Shown here: in pieces, positions 36,032-45,205 of the stretch | How the letters are laid out: the number at the start of each line of letters is the position of its first letter | Position numbering within the stretch: position 1 is the stretch's first letter | Assembly (NCBI GenBank): GCA_028285085.1 | Contig: JANQQI010000087.1 | Span: forward strand, 186,001-250,000 | Reading direction: 5' to 3' | Length of the DNA: 64,000 nt | Source of the DNA: Saprospiraceae bacterium | GTDB lineage: Bacteria; Bacteroidota; Bacteroidia; Chitinophagales; Saprospiraceae | Notes under the pieces: model-generated | The model's input: only the letters and a program-made list of their open reading frames with translations | Told to the model about the DNA's origin: nothing | The model's database searches: none | Made by a program: the position numbers and the translations under genes

Positions 36032-38866
36032 ATGAAACTTAAATTTACCTTAATGCTCTTTTGGGCAATTTGCATTTTCTCATCTGTACAGGCTCAGGTC
36101 GTTTACACTGAACCCTTTTTTCCTGAAGTGGACGATGATGTAACGGTCTACTTTAACGCAGATGAAGGCAATGGCGCCCTAGTCGATTTCGTCGGCGACA
36201 TTTATGCCCACACCGGGGTGATTACCTCAGAAAGTACCAGTCCTTCGGATTGGAAGTACGTCGTGTCTGATTGGGGGACGACCGATCCCAATGTCTTAAT
36301 GACTCAAGTCAGTGGTAATCTGTATCAAATCGAGTTCAACATTCAGGATTATTACGGTATTCCAATGAGCGAAGAAGCCTTGCAAATGGCTTTTGTATTT
36401 CGTGATGCTGCCGGAAATACAGTGGGACGTGCGGCAGATGGCTCAGATATTTTTGCTCCCATTTATGATCTCAACGGCGAATTGGAGACGCGTTTTCTTA
36501 ATCCTACTTCCAGCCTGGTCGCAGAAGCGGGTACCAGTATCGAAGTTTTTGCTGTGGCTTCGGAAAGCAGTACGCTTACCCTTTATGATAATGGTACCAT
36601 GATCGCTAGTGGCAGCGGTACTTCGTTAACGGAAACCGTTAATATTACGGGTAGTGGAAGCCACATTATTGAGTTTGTCGCAGACAACGGCAGCGAAACG
36701 GATACCTCAACTTTCAGCTATTTGGTACCGCTTGACCTTCCCGGGATTAATCCCCCCGCCGGCAGCTTGCTGGGTATTAATTACACCAGTGCCAGTTCAA
36801 TTCGCTTGCTCCTGCAAGCCCCCGACAAAGAGCATGTTGTTGTCATTGGCGATTTCAATGACTGGGAGCTGGAAGAGAGCTATCAGATGACGCCCAGCGT
36901 TGATGGAGAATACTTCTGGCTGGATATCGAAGGATTAACGCCCGGCGAGACCTACGCTTTCCAATACTTAGTAGATGGCACTATCAAAATCGCCGATCCA
37001 TTCAGTACACTCGTACTCGATCCGGCGAGCGATGGCTTTATCAGTGAAGAGACCTTCCCCGATATGCATCCCTATCCAATCGGTAAAACCACGGGGATTT
37101 GCAGTGTCATCCAACCCGATGCTCCAGAGTTTGACTGGCAACACTCCGATGATTTTGAAGCGCCAGCTAAGACAGACTTGATCATTTACGAATTGTTAAT
37201 GCGCGACTTTTTGGAATCCCGTCGTTATGAGGATTTGATTGATACCCTTGATTATTTAGATCGATTGGGGATCACAGCAATCCAACTGATGCCAGTCCAA
37301 GAATTCGAAGGCAACGATAGTTGGGGATATAATCCTTCGTTCCATATGGCGCTAGATAAGTACTATGGTACCCCCGAAGCCTTCAAAACGCTGGTAGATG
37401 AAGCACACGCTCGCGATATGGCTGTAATTATTGATGTGGTTTATAATCATGCGTTTAGTCAAAGTCCACTGGCGCAGCTCTACTGGGATGCGACCAACTT
37501 CCGACCTACCGAGGATAACCCCTGGCTCAATGTCGAAGCCACTCACCCCTTTAATGTAGGTTATGATTTCAATCACGAAAGCCAAGCGACCCAAGATTGG
37601 GTAGACCGTGTCATGCGCTATTGGCTGACGGAATATCGTGTCGATGGTTTCCGTTTTGATTTGTCAAAGGGCTTCACTCAGACCAATTCTGGCGGAAATG
37701 TAGGCCAATGGGGCCAATATGACGCCAGCCGAATTGCCTTGCTTAAACGCATTGCGGACGTCGTTTGGAATACGTCAAATGATGCTTACGTCATCCTTGA
37801 GCATTTCGCCAATAACGATGAAGAAACAGAGCTGATTGAATACGGCAACGGGATGATGATATGGGGTAATATGAACTTCAACTACAGCGAAGCCTCCATG
37901 GGCTACACCAGTAATAACTTATCCGGGACCTCTTACACCTCTCGTGGCTGGGATTTACCGCACTTAATCTCTTATATGGAAAGCCACGATGAGGAACGAA
38001 TGATGTATCGCAATTTAGAATTTGGTAATTCAGAAGGTTCTTACAATGTAAAGGACTTAGAAACTGCTTTACAACGTATCGAATTGGTAACGACTTTTTT
38101 CTATTCGATTCCCGGTCCAAAGATGTTATGGGAGTTTGGTGAGCTGGGTTATGATTTTTCAATCAATCGTTGCTCCGATGGCACCATTGATGAAAGCTGT
38201 CGCTTGACGCCAAAACCCGTTCGTTGGGACTATCAGGATGATCCACTGCGCCTCAAATTGTACAATCGTACACGTGGGATGATGGAGTTAAAATTGGATT
38301 ACGATGCCTTCCGCACAACTGATTTTGATTTTGAATTGAATGGATTTGGTAAAAATATTCATCTAAATGATGATGAGATGGATGTAACGGTGATCGGTAA
38401 TTTTGCCGTTTCCCAACTAGAAGTCGTACCAAGTTTCCAGAATACAGGGACGTGGTACGAATACTTCACCGGTGATTCGATTATGGTCGATGATACAGAA
38501 GCTGCCATCAATCTTTTACCGGGTGAGGCCCGTTTGTATACCAGCATTAAACTACCACCTCCTCCCGGAGGCTATCAAGATTTCATTTTGGATACGGAGG
38601 TCGTGCTGCCCGCATCTTTCTCCGCTCTGGTTTATCCAAATCCAAGTCCCGGTGAGTTTACCCTGGAATATAGCCTCAATCAAAGTGCAGCAGTCGAAAT
38701 CACTGTTTTTGACCTCTTAGGTCGCCCTGTTCAGCAAATTATCAATCAGCAGCAAGTCGCGGGTACTTACGCAGAGCAAATTGGCCAAGGCTGGAGCAAA
38801 GGCACTTATTTTGTACGTTACATCGTAGATGGTCAACCTTTTACTGAAAAGATTGTCATCCAGTAA
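36032..38866 (+). CDS. T9SS-secreted GH13 (alpha-amylase family) protein
   Basis: 944 residues. Signal peptide (SSVQAQ), N-terminal carbohydrate-binding-like domain (about 25-150), Ig-like stretch, an E-set/CBM48-like domain (about 245-345, VVVIGDFNDWE), and the GH13 barrel from about 376. The four GH13 motifs are DVVYNH (about 467), GFRFDLSKG with nucleophile Asp near 542, ILEHF with acid Glu near 588, and ESHDEER near 651. The last 80 residues form a T9SS type A sorting domain (VYPNPSPGEF, FDLLGRPV, GTYFVRYIVDG). It should act on alpha-glucans outside the cell; hydrolase versus branching activity cannot be decided from sequence. Confidence 0.92.
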   Translation: MKLKFTLMLFWAICIFSSVQAQVVYTEPFFPEVDDDVTVYFNADEGNGALVDFVGDIYAHTGVITSESTSPSDWKYVVSDWGTTDPNVLMTQVSGNLYQIEFNIQDYYGIPMSEEALQMAFVFRDAAGNTVGRAADGSDIFAPIYDLNGELETRFLNPTSSLVAEAGTSIEVFAVASESSTLTLYDNGTMIASGSGTSLTETVNITGSGSHIIEFVADNGSETDTSTFSYLVPLDLPGINPPAGSLLGINYTSASSIRLLLQAPDKEHVVVIGDFNDWELEESYQMTPSVDGEYFWLDIEGLTPGETYAFQYLVDGTIKIADPFSTLVLDPASDGFISEETFPDMHPYPIGKTTGICSVIQPDAPEFDWQHSDDFEAPAKTDLIIYELLMRDFLESRRYEDLIDTLDYLDRLGITAIQLMPVQEFEGNDSWGYNPSFHMALDKYYGTPEAFKTLVDEAHARDMAVIIDVVYNHAFSQSPLAQLYWDATNFRPTEDNPWLNVEATHPFNVGYDFNHESQATQDWVDRVMRYWLTEYRVDGFRFDLSKGFTQTNSGGNVGQWGQYDASRIALLKRIADVVWNTSNDAYVILEHFANNDEETELIEYGNGMMIWGNMNFNYSEASMGYTSNNLSGTSYTSRGWDLPHLISYMESHDEERMMYRNLEFGNSEGSYNVKDLETALQRIELVTTFFYSIPGPKMLWEFGELGYDFSINRCSDGTIDESCRLTPKPVRWDYQDDPLRLKLYNRTRGMMELKLDYDAFRTTDFDFELNGFGKNIHLNDDEMDVTVIGNFAVSQLEVVPSFQNTGTWYEYFTGDSIMVDDTEAAINLLPGEARLYTSIKLPPPPGGYQDFILDTEVVLPASFSALVYPNPSPGEFTLEYSLNQSAAVEITVFDLLGRPVQQIINQQQVAGTYAEQIGQGWSKGTYFVRYIVDGQPFTEKIVIQ

Positions 38867-38894
38867 GATTAAAAAATCTCTAGTTAGAATATTG

Positions 38895-38934
38895 GCACGG
38901 CGCAAAATTTCCGAATTTTACGCCGTGCTTTTTT
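38895..38934 (+). terminator. Terminator after the GH13 gene
   Basis: A 15-bp stem with one mismatch (38895-38909 / 38914-38928), TCCG loop and six T follow 28 bases after the stop. It also rules out the upstream part of the open frame that runs on into the next gene. Confidence 0.9.
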
Positions 38935-38948
38935 CATTTATTTCAAAG

Positions 38949-39989
38949 ATGAAAATACTTCAGCTCTGTTTTCTTTGCTTTTGCCTTAGTTGGCTGGCTT
39001 CCCGCACGCAAAGCTTGCCCGACAACCGTCTGCAACTCCCCGAAGGGCAAACCATTTTATTTCTGGATTCTGTAGCGGCTTCGCAGGCCATCATCCAAGA
39101 TCGACAGGAGTTCTTTTTCGAGCAAATTGGCCGGTTGGATATGTCTATTCAACTGAAGCAACACTATCCTGAAAATATTACTCGTGATTCTATCCTCAGT
39201 ATTTATAAACAATCGCTCCAGGCCGCTACCCTGGATTTCACGCCCGACGAAATTGCTTTCATTAGCCAAGCGATGCGCAAAGCTTATCGACTCTGCCAGC
39301 AATTGCAGCCAGATATTTTCCCTCCGCGCATTCGAATGATTAAAGGCTATGGTTATCACTATGGCTATGCCGTTTATTACACGCGAGAGGACTGTATTTT
39401 TATTCCACAAAATGAGCTATTGAAACGGGATGAAGCCGCTTTTTTGCAAGTCATGCTGCACGAGATTTTCCACATCTATTCTCGCTATCATCCCGAAAAG
39501 AAGAAAGCGCTATACGAGCGAATCGGCTTCAAATCTATCGGTGCAGTGACACATTTGCAGATGGCTCCAGAGTTGAGGCAACGCATTCTCCTCAATCCCG
39601 ACGGCATAAACTACGCTTACGCCATTCGGATCAAAAACGAACAGCAAAGTATGCAAGCTATCCCCCTGATCGTTTCTAAATATGCCCAATACGATCCAGG
39701 TAAGATGGATTTTTTCAGTTATCTCGATTTTCGCTTATATCCGATTCGTCCACCATTTTCTCGTTTAATCCAAGTACAAAGCCTGGCGAAAGGGGCAAGC
39801 CCACTCAGTCAAAGTAGTATCTCCGGATTTTACGAGCAGATCGGCGATAATACCGATTACATCATTCACCCAGACGAAATATTGGCGGACAATTTTGTCC
39901 TCATCGCAACCAACAAAATGGATCATTCGTCCTATTCAGAATATGGGTTTCAACTATTACAAGATCTGAAATCAATTTTGATCGATTAA
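38949..39989 (+). CDS. Putative secreted zinc metallopeptidase (HEXXH), unknown family
   Basis: 346 residues from ATG 38949, chosen because the signal-like segment ILQLCFLCFCLSWLAS follows directly and a terminator lies just upstream. The zinc motif is H171-E-I-F-H175 in MLHEIFHIYSRYHPEKK. A second acidic segment, HPDEILADNFVLIA (E310 or D314), has the spacing and look of a third ligand of gluzincins. The central part has GYGYHYGYAVYYTREDCIFIP before the motif, a likely beta sheet leading to the active helix. No named family recognised; substrate unknown. No operon partner is evident. Confidence 0.72.
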   Translation: MKILQLCFLCFCLSWLASRTQSLPDNRLQLPEGQTILFLDSVAASQAIIQDRQEFFFEQIGRLDMSIQLKQHYPENITRDSILSIYKQSLQAATLDFTPDEIAFISQAMRKAYRLCQQLQPDIFPPRIRMIKGYGYHYGYAVYYTREDCIFIPQNELLKRDEAAFLQVMLHEIFHIYSRYHPEKKKALYERIGFKSIGAVTHLQMAPELRQRILLNPDGINYAYAIRIKNEQQSMQAIPLIVSKYAQYDPGKMDFFSYLDFRLYPIRPPFSRLIQVQSLAKGASPLSQSSISGFYEQIGDNTDYIIHPDEILADNFVLIATNKMDHSSYSEYGFQLLQDLKSILID

Positions 39990-40120
39990 TTGCCCCGCAA
40001 ATACAAATTTAAGGGTGCTTAGCACGAATTCTTCTTCCTAAGCAGCAAATACATAAATCAAGCAACAGAAAGCGGAAAAGCCCTTATTTTTAGAGGGTCA
40101 ATCATTTTTGAAGAATCATT

Positions 40121-42511
40121 ATGCTGCGACGAAGTTTCAAGTTTCTTTTTCAGCGCCATCGCAAAAAGAGCCTTTTTATTCTGGCTGCGTTGCTGTTGGG
40201 TTACTGGTTTTGCTTACCCAAGCCACTATTCCGCACGCCAACTTGCATGGTACTTGAAGATAGCAAAGGGGACTTACTTGGCGCCCGGATCGCCGCTGAT
40301 GGGCAATGGCGCTTTCCACACCAGATGGAGGTCCCCGAGAAATTCAAACAGGCGATCCTAGAATTTGAAGATCGTCGCTTTTACCGACATCCGGGCGTTG
40401 ATCCGGTAGGACTCGCTCGCGCCATTGAACAAAATATCCGCAACGGCGAAATCGTCAGCGGTGGCAGCACGATTAGTATGCAAGTCATTCGCCTGTCGCG
40501 ACCAGGTAAATCACGTAGCGTTTGGCAGAAACTGCTTGAAGTCATTATGGCAACGCGTCTGGAGATTCGGTACAGTAAATCGGAAATCTTGGCACTGTAC
40601 GCTTCTAATGCCCCTTTTGGTGGCAATGTTGTGGGCCTCGATGCGGCCTCTTGGCGTTATTTCGGCAAGCGTCCCGAACTATTAAGCTGGGGAGAAGCTG
40701 CTTTACTTGCAGTACTACCCAACAGTCCTGGATTGATTCATCCGGGACGCAACCGGTCCGCTTTGCTGGCCAAGCGTAATCGCTTGTTAGATCGGCTACA
40801 AGCTGCCGGCAAGATCGATGCGATGACTTGCGAATTAGCTAAAGCGGAGCCTTTGCCCGAAAAACCGAGGCCGCTACCTCGGCTCGCCCCTCACTTGCTG
40901 GATCGGGCTTACCTTGATCATTTCAAAGGAAAGCCCCAACAATCGCGCCTTCGAACAACGATTGATCGACAGTTACAAAAACGTCTGAATCAAGTACTAG
41001 AGCAGCATCACTATGCGCTACGGGAAAACCAAATTCATAACCTGGCTGCACTAATCGTAGAAGTAGAAAGTGGCAATATTGTAGCCTATGCCGGCAATGT
41101 CAAGGCTGGAGCTGCACACGGTGACCAAGTCGATGTCATTCGAGCATCACGCAGCACCGGAAGTATCCTCAAGCCTTTTCTCTACGCTATGATGCTCAAC
41201 GAAGGGCATATCCTTCCTAATAGCCTGGTCTCGGATATTCCAACACATCTCAGTGGTTATCGTCCCCAAAATTTTCACGATAGCTATGCAGGCGTGATCC
41301 CTGCAAGCCAGGCGGTAAGTCGTTCGTTGAATGTGCCCTTAATTCGGATGCTCTCCAATTTTGGATTAGAGAAATTCCACCTGGGCTTGCAGCAACTTGG
41401 CTTAACGACTATCAATCGTCCCGCCCGACACTATGGCTTACCTCTGGTGTTAGGTGGCGCAGAAGGCAGTTTAGAGGAAATCACGAATGCTTATGTCGGC
41501 ATGAGCCGCACGCTTGGCCACTTTTATCCTTACAATGGCCAATACGCTGCCAATGACTTTCGCCCACTCAATTATGAGTACGGCCAGCAGGATACGATCG
41601 TACACCGAGAGCATCTAATCAATGAAGCCCCGATACTTTCTGCGGCTGCTATTTGGCAGACCTTTGAAGCCATGCGCAAAGTCGAACGCCCCAGTTCTGA
41701 GGGAGATTGGCAACAGTTTGGCTCCAGTCAAAATATTGCATGGAAAACCGGGACTAGTTTTGGATTCCGTGATGCTTGGGCCGTTGGGGTTAATCAGCGC
41801 TATGCCGTAGGCGTTTGGGCTGGCAATGCTGACGGAGAAGGACGACCGGGCTTAGTTGGGGTAGTGGCGGCAGCTCCCGTCTTATTTGATCTGTTTAATC
41901 TCTTAGAATCAGCATCTTGGTTTGATCAACCCTACGACGAAATGGTCCTAACACCAGTTTGTAAGCAAAGCGGCTATCGCGCACTGGAATATTGTGAAGT
42001 TGATAGTTTGTGGATTGCCCAATCTGGCTTTAATGCACCAGCTTGTCAATACCACCGCCGTGTCTTTCTTTCACAGGACGGGCAGTGGCAAGTAAACCGT
42101 GATTGTGCAGAAGCCAATGACATCATTACGGCTAACCGTTTTGTACTTCCACCGGTAGAAGCTCATTTCTACCAAACCCAACATCCTAATTATAACCCTC
42201 TCCCCCCCTATCGCAGCGATTGTCAAAATCATCAACTAGCCAGTCAGCCCATGCAAATGATTTATCCCAATCGCAATACGAAGATCTACGTTCCAATCGG
42301 ACTAAACGGTGAACTTAGTAAAACGGTGTTCAAGGTCGCCCACCAAAATCCGACTCAAATCATTCATTGGCATCTGGACCAAGAGTATTTGGGCAGCACC
42401 CAACACTTTCATCATTTGGAATTACAACCTCAGGCAGGAAAGCATCAATTAACTCTTGTGGATGAGGACGGGAATCGTTTGAGTCAACGATTTGAAATTT
42501 TACAACGATAA
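40121..42511 (+). CDS. pbpC: Penicillin-binding protein 1C (PbpC)
   Basis: 796 residues. One membrane segment (18-32), GT51 transglycosylase domain (about 60-235: EDRRFYRHPGVDP with the catalytic Glu, GGSTISMQVIRL), transpeptidase domain (about 285-570: STGSILKPF active serine, SRSLNVP, KTGTSFGFRDAWAVG) and C-terminal BiPBP_C domain (about 700-795). This is the domain order of PBP1C. It polymerises and possibly cross-links peptidoglycan in the periplasm. The usual neighbour, an alpha-2-macroglobulin gene, is missing here. Confidence 0.94.
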   Translation: MLRRSFKFLFQRHRKKSLFILAALLLGYWFCLPKPLFRTPTCMVLEDSKGDLLGARIAADGQWRFPHQMEVPEKFKQAILEFEDRRFYRHPGVDPVGLARAIEQNIRNGEIVSGGSTISMQVIRLSRPGKSRSVWQKLLEVIMATRLEIRYSKSEILALYASNAPFGGNVVGLDAASWRYFGKRPELLSWGEAALLAVLPNSPGLIHPGRNRSALLAKRNRLLDRLQAAGKIDAMTCELAKAEPLPEKPRPLPRLAPHLLDRAYLDHFKGKPQQSRLRTTIDRQLQKRLNQVLEQHHYALRENQIHNLAALIVEVESGNIVAYAGNVKAGAAHGDQVDVIRASRSTGSILKPFLYAMMLNEGHILPNSLVSDIPTHLSGYRPQNFHDSYAGVIPASQAVSRSLNVPLIRMLSNFGLEKFHLGLQQLGLTTINRPARHYGLPLVLGGAEGSLEEITNAYVGMSRTLGHFYPYNGQYAANDFRPLNYEYGQQDTIVHREHLINEAPILSAAAIWQTFEAMRKVERPSSEGDWQQFGSSQNIAWKTGTSFGFRDAWAVGVNQRYAVGVWAGNADGEGRPGLVGVVAAAPVLFDLFNLLESASWFDQPYDEMVLTPVCKQSGYRALEYCEVDSLWIAQSGFNAPACQYHRRVFLSQDGQWQVNRDCAEANDIITANRFVLPPVEAHFYQTQHPNYNPLPPYRSDCQNHQLASQPMQMIYPNRNTKIYVPIGLNGELSKTVFKVAHQNPTQIIHWHLDQEYLGSTQHFHHLELQPQAGKHQLTLVDEDGNRLSQRFEILQR

Positions 42512-42547
42512 GGAAAGAGAATAGTAGTTTGAAGAAGGGATTGGTAC

Positions 42548-42612
42548 AAAAAAAATCTCCTACACTCGGAGGCTGGTGAATGTAGGAGAACTAAACATAC
42601 TATGAGAAAACT
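42548..42612. repeat. Hairpin element copy A
   Basis: Eight A, stem TCTCCTACA / TGTAGGAGA (42556-42564, 42581-42589), 16-base loop, then a tail whose last 20 bases (AAACATACTATGAGAAAACT) are identical in all three copies. On the minus strand it reads as -7-like TATGTTTA, hairpin, T-run. The minus-strand loop contains CCTCC. Confidence 0.75.
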
Positions 42613-42839
42613 ACACAATTCAAAGATAGGCGGAATCCATATGGAAAAAAACTAATATTTATGAAAAGGGGAAATATTAAGAATAAATGGTATATATTTT
42701 TTAGGAAGTGGTCCCCAAGGATGTGACTAAATGTTTCTAGGCAAAATGTAGCCGAGTTTGTAAGAACAATTGGCAAAGATTTTGAATATATTGGAAAATA
42801 TAAAATATTTCATTGCCGCAATATCATACACTAATAGAC

Positions 42840-42904
42840 AAAAAAATTCCTACACCTCAGAAGGGAAAAAGATGTAGGAAAATTAAACATACTATGAGAA
42901 AACT
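42840..42904. repeat. Hairpin element copy B
   Basis: Seven A, stem TTCCTACA / TGTAGGAA (42847-42854, 42873-42880), 18-base loop, and the same 20-base tail as copy A. The stem differs from copy A by a paired change at its base. Confidence 0.75.
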
Positions 42905-43049
42905 AGGCCTAAGTTAATCTGACTTAGGAAAGTGTAGTAGCACGAATTAGGGAATGGAGCGTTGCCGAACGGCAATGGTCAATTTTCGTTAGAAAGCGGT
43001 CAATTGAAAATGGGGAAAAATGGCGATTTCACCTTAAAACAGCAGGAGG

Positions 43050-43119
43050 AAAAAAAATTCCTGCACCCCAGGAGGGAGCAAGGTGCAGGAAGATTAAACA
43101 AACATACTATGAGAAAACT
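43050..43119. repeat. Hairpin element copy C
   Basis: Eight A, stem TTCCTGCACC / GGTGCAGGAA (43058-43067, 43082-43091), 14-base loop, same tail with a four-base insertion before it. The A-to-G change in the stem is matched on the other arm, so pairing is preserved. On the minus strand TTG, 18 bases, TATGTTTG would form a promoter running into the hairpin. It may also terminate the kinase transcript, 95 bases past its stop. Confidence 0.75.
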
Positions 43120-43214
43120 GTTTGCAATATATTCCTGTTTTTTTAAATATAAAAATCGCATTTACGAAGTGGAGAGGCGTTGGCTTGAAGTGGTATGTTT
43201 TGGCGAGAAAACGG

Positions 43215-45134
43215 TTATGTCGTAGACTTTTGGATAATTTCAATAGGAATTTTGACCTCTACACGCGTTCCACGCGCTTGTTCTCCTCTTTCGTCTTTCA
43301 AATCGATCGTCTTCACAAATACGCCTTTTTTAGATTTGTTAAGGATCTCTAGCCGACGCTCGGTAATACTGGTACCCTTAGATTTATGCTTTTGTAAATG
43401 CTCATCTCGCATCTGATTTTCTCGGGCGCGCTCTCGTCCAATACCGTTATCTTCGACACTACAGAGGATCGTATTCTCGTCGAATAATTTAAATGAAACC
43501 CGCACGGTCCCATTTTGTACCGAACGCAAGCCATGTTCTATTGCATTCTCAACGTAGGGCTGAACAATCATCGTAGGGACGCCCATGATATCCTCCTCAA
43601 TCTCATCATCAACTACAATCTCATAATTGATCTTATCCTGAAAGCGTAGTTTCTGATTGATCAGAAGATAATTTTCCAGGAACTCAATTTCTGCTTCCAG
43701 ACTGATTATCTCCATATCGGAATAGTCCAGACTTTGTCGCATTAATTTGGCAAACTTCGCGAGGTATTTGGCAGCGTAGGTCACTTCGTTAGAAGTAATG
43801 AAATTCTGGATCGAATTGAGGGCATTGTACATGAAATGCGGATTCATCTGTGAACGCAATGCCTTGAGTTGTAATTCAGCGGATTGTAGGCGCAGTAGCT
43901 CCGCTTCCTGTTTTTTCTTCTCCGCATCATATTTCACCTCTAATTCCGTCACCGTACGGCGATTGACCGCCTCGGCGTGTTGCTCACGCATTTGATCGTG
44001 TAGCAACAAATAATTATAGGCATCTTCATAGTTGCCTTGATCGGCATAAAATGCCGCAATCTCCTTACAAACGGTCGAGAGCTGCTTATAATCATTTCGT
44101 TTCTTGGCATACTCCAGCGACTTCACAAAGTGCTTCTCGGCACGCTTGCGTTTACCGGTCATAGCAAAGAGACGTGCCTTCATGCTTTCCACCACCGAGA
44201 AATTAGTGTAGTCGTCAGCTGATTTTTCACGATAGAGTTGCTCCGCACGATTATATAGACGGAGGGCTTCGTCATAGCGGTGCCCTCGGAAATGGCAATA
44301 TCCCAAATTAGCATAAGCGCCAGCTCGGGCACTTTGGCTAATGTCGTCACTGATTTTTATGGCCTTTTGGAAGTACTCCGCCGCCTTATCATCCTTTTGG
44401 ATATTCATATAGCTGTTACCAACATTGAGGTAATGCCACGATAAGCGAGTTCGCATCCCTTTAGATTCGCACCAATCGACTACTTTCTCGTAAGCTTTGA
44501 TCGATTTGTGGATCTCATCGTTGCGCTCGTATATGCGTCCTAAACCACTGTGAATGAGCGTCAGGAAGTAATAATCCTTTAGATTAAGTTGGGTGAGGGT
44601 ATTGATTAATTTATCCGCCTCCAAAAACAGCTCAATCGCTTTTGCATAGCTCGAAAATAAGAGATTCAAATAGCCTTCACGGCAGATGAGACGCGCTTCA
44701 AGACGAGTATCCGGGAAAACCTCCAACAACTTTGAAGCTTTATCGAGATTCACTGTGGCCAGATCCATATGGTTGAGGTTGATACACGTCCCCGCATAAT
44801 CAATGTAAGCTTCGGCTTGTTGCTTCACATCCCCTCGCTCGTCCAGGATATCGAATGCCTGTTTAAAGAGCATTTCGGCCAAATAGTAATTGTAGCGTTG
44901 ATTTTCAATGAAAGCCGTATGGAGTAGATAGCTGAGTCGAAAATCGGGATGTGGAAAGGTTTTCAACTCATTCATTTGCGCAGCGAGTAGCTTCTGCGCT
45001 TTGCGGTATTCCGTAAAAGTATAGTATCCAATCAATTGATCCCGCAGCAATAGACGCTGATAGGGGTCCATCTGTTGATTGAGCTGCTGCTCCAGATAGC
45101 GGAGATGATTGGGTTTTCTAATTACGGATTCCAT
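43215..45134 (-). CDS. LytS-like histidine kinase with cytoplasmic TPR sensor region
   Basis: 639 residues without signal peptide or membrane segment. The first 370 residues are TPR-type helical repeats (for example LSWHYLNVGNSYMNIQKDDKAAEYF and AGAYANLGYCHFRGHRYDEAL regions), followed by a coiled coil (about 385-425). The His_kinase domain has the phospho-acceptor H433 in QMNPHFMYNALNSIQNF. The HATPase domain has an N-box (IVQPYVENAIEHG), VEDNGIG and a late GTSITERRLEILN. Such kinases phosphorylate LytTR regulators. A LytTR regulator gene lies 500 bases upstream on the same strand, with a small GG-leader peptide gene between. A hairpin terminator ends only 13 bases before the ATG, so expression probably depends on read-through. 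Confidence 0.92.
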   Translation of the reverse strand: MESVIRKPNHLRYLEQQLNQQMDPYQRLLLRDQLIGYYTFTEYRKAQKLLAAQMNELKTFPHPDFRLSYLLHTAFIENQRYNYYLAEMLFKQAFDILDERGDVKQQAEAYIDYAGTCINLNHMDLATVNLDKASKLLEVFPDTRLEARLICREGYLNLLFSSYAKAIELFLEADKLINTLTQLNLKDYYFLTLIHSGLGRIYERNDEIHKSIKAYEKVVDWCESKGMRTRLSWHYLNVGNSYMNIQKDDKAAEYFQKAIKISDDISQSARAGAYANLGYCHFRGHRYDEALRLYNRAEQLYREKSADDYTNFSVVESMKARLFAMTGKRKRAEKHFVKSLEYAKKRNDYKQLSTVCKEIAAFYADQGNYEDAYNYLLLHDQMREQHAEAVNRRTVTELEVKYDAEKKKQEAELLRLQSAELQLKALRSQMNPHFMYNALNSIQNFITSNEVTYAAKYLAKFAKLMRQSLDYSDMEIISLEAEIEFLENYLLINQKLRFQDKINYEIVVDDEIEEDIMGVPTMIVQPYVENAIEHGLRSVQNGTVRVSFKLFDENTILCSVEDNGIGRERARENQMRDEHLQKHKSKGTSITERRLEILNKSKKGVFVKTIDLKDERGEQARGTRVEVKIPIEIIQKSTT

Positions 45135-45146
45135 GCTTAAATATAT

Positions 45147-45177
45147 AAAAAAAGGCTACATTTATGGAAATGTAGCC
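45147..45177 (-). terminator. Terminator or attenuator between the peptide gene and the kinase gene
   Basis: Minus-strand perfect 10-bp stem GGCTACATTT / AAATGTAGCC (45177-45168, 45163-45154), 4-base loop, then seven T. It starts 29 bases after the peptide stop, and its T-run ends 13 bases before the kinase ATG, leaving no room for a separate kinase promoter between. A second small palindrome TGCGATTATCGCA (45191-45179) precedes it. Confidence 0.85.
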
Positions 45178-45205
45178 CTGCGATAATCGCAATATATATT
45201 TTTTA

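Larger units (their letters stand above)
42512..43214. other. Convergent intergenic region, 703 bases, with a three-copy hairpin element
   Basis: Lies between the 3' ends of pbpC (+) and the histidine kinase (-). Besides the three elements annotated separately it holds small inverted repeats (CCTAAGT/ACTTAGG near 42908-42928 and TTGCCG/CGGCAA near 42962-42975). Open frames here are short, low-complexity and unsupported. After each element the conserved ATGAGAAAACT could start a tiny frame (17, 7 and 38 codons), with no similarity among them. Confidence 0.6.

Noticed and set aside
38829-38948. Upstream 40 codons of the frame containing the HEXXH protein
   Set aside because: They overlap the GH13 gene end and run through a strong terminator; the signal sequence begins at ATG 38949.
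42548-43119. CRISPR array
   Set aside because: Only three copies with unequal spacing (about 290 and 210 bases) and hairpins of different sequence; no cas genes.
42962-43352. Plus-strand open frames of 76-87 codons beside the hairpin elements
   Set aside because: They run across the hairpin element or into the kinase gene antisense, have no recognisable domain and a composition unlike coding sequence.
43215-45134. Complete lanthipeptide or bacteriocin biosynthesis cluster around the GG-leader peptide
   Set aside because: No LanB/LanC, radical SAM, C39 peptidase or ABC transporter gene lies within the window.
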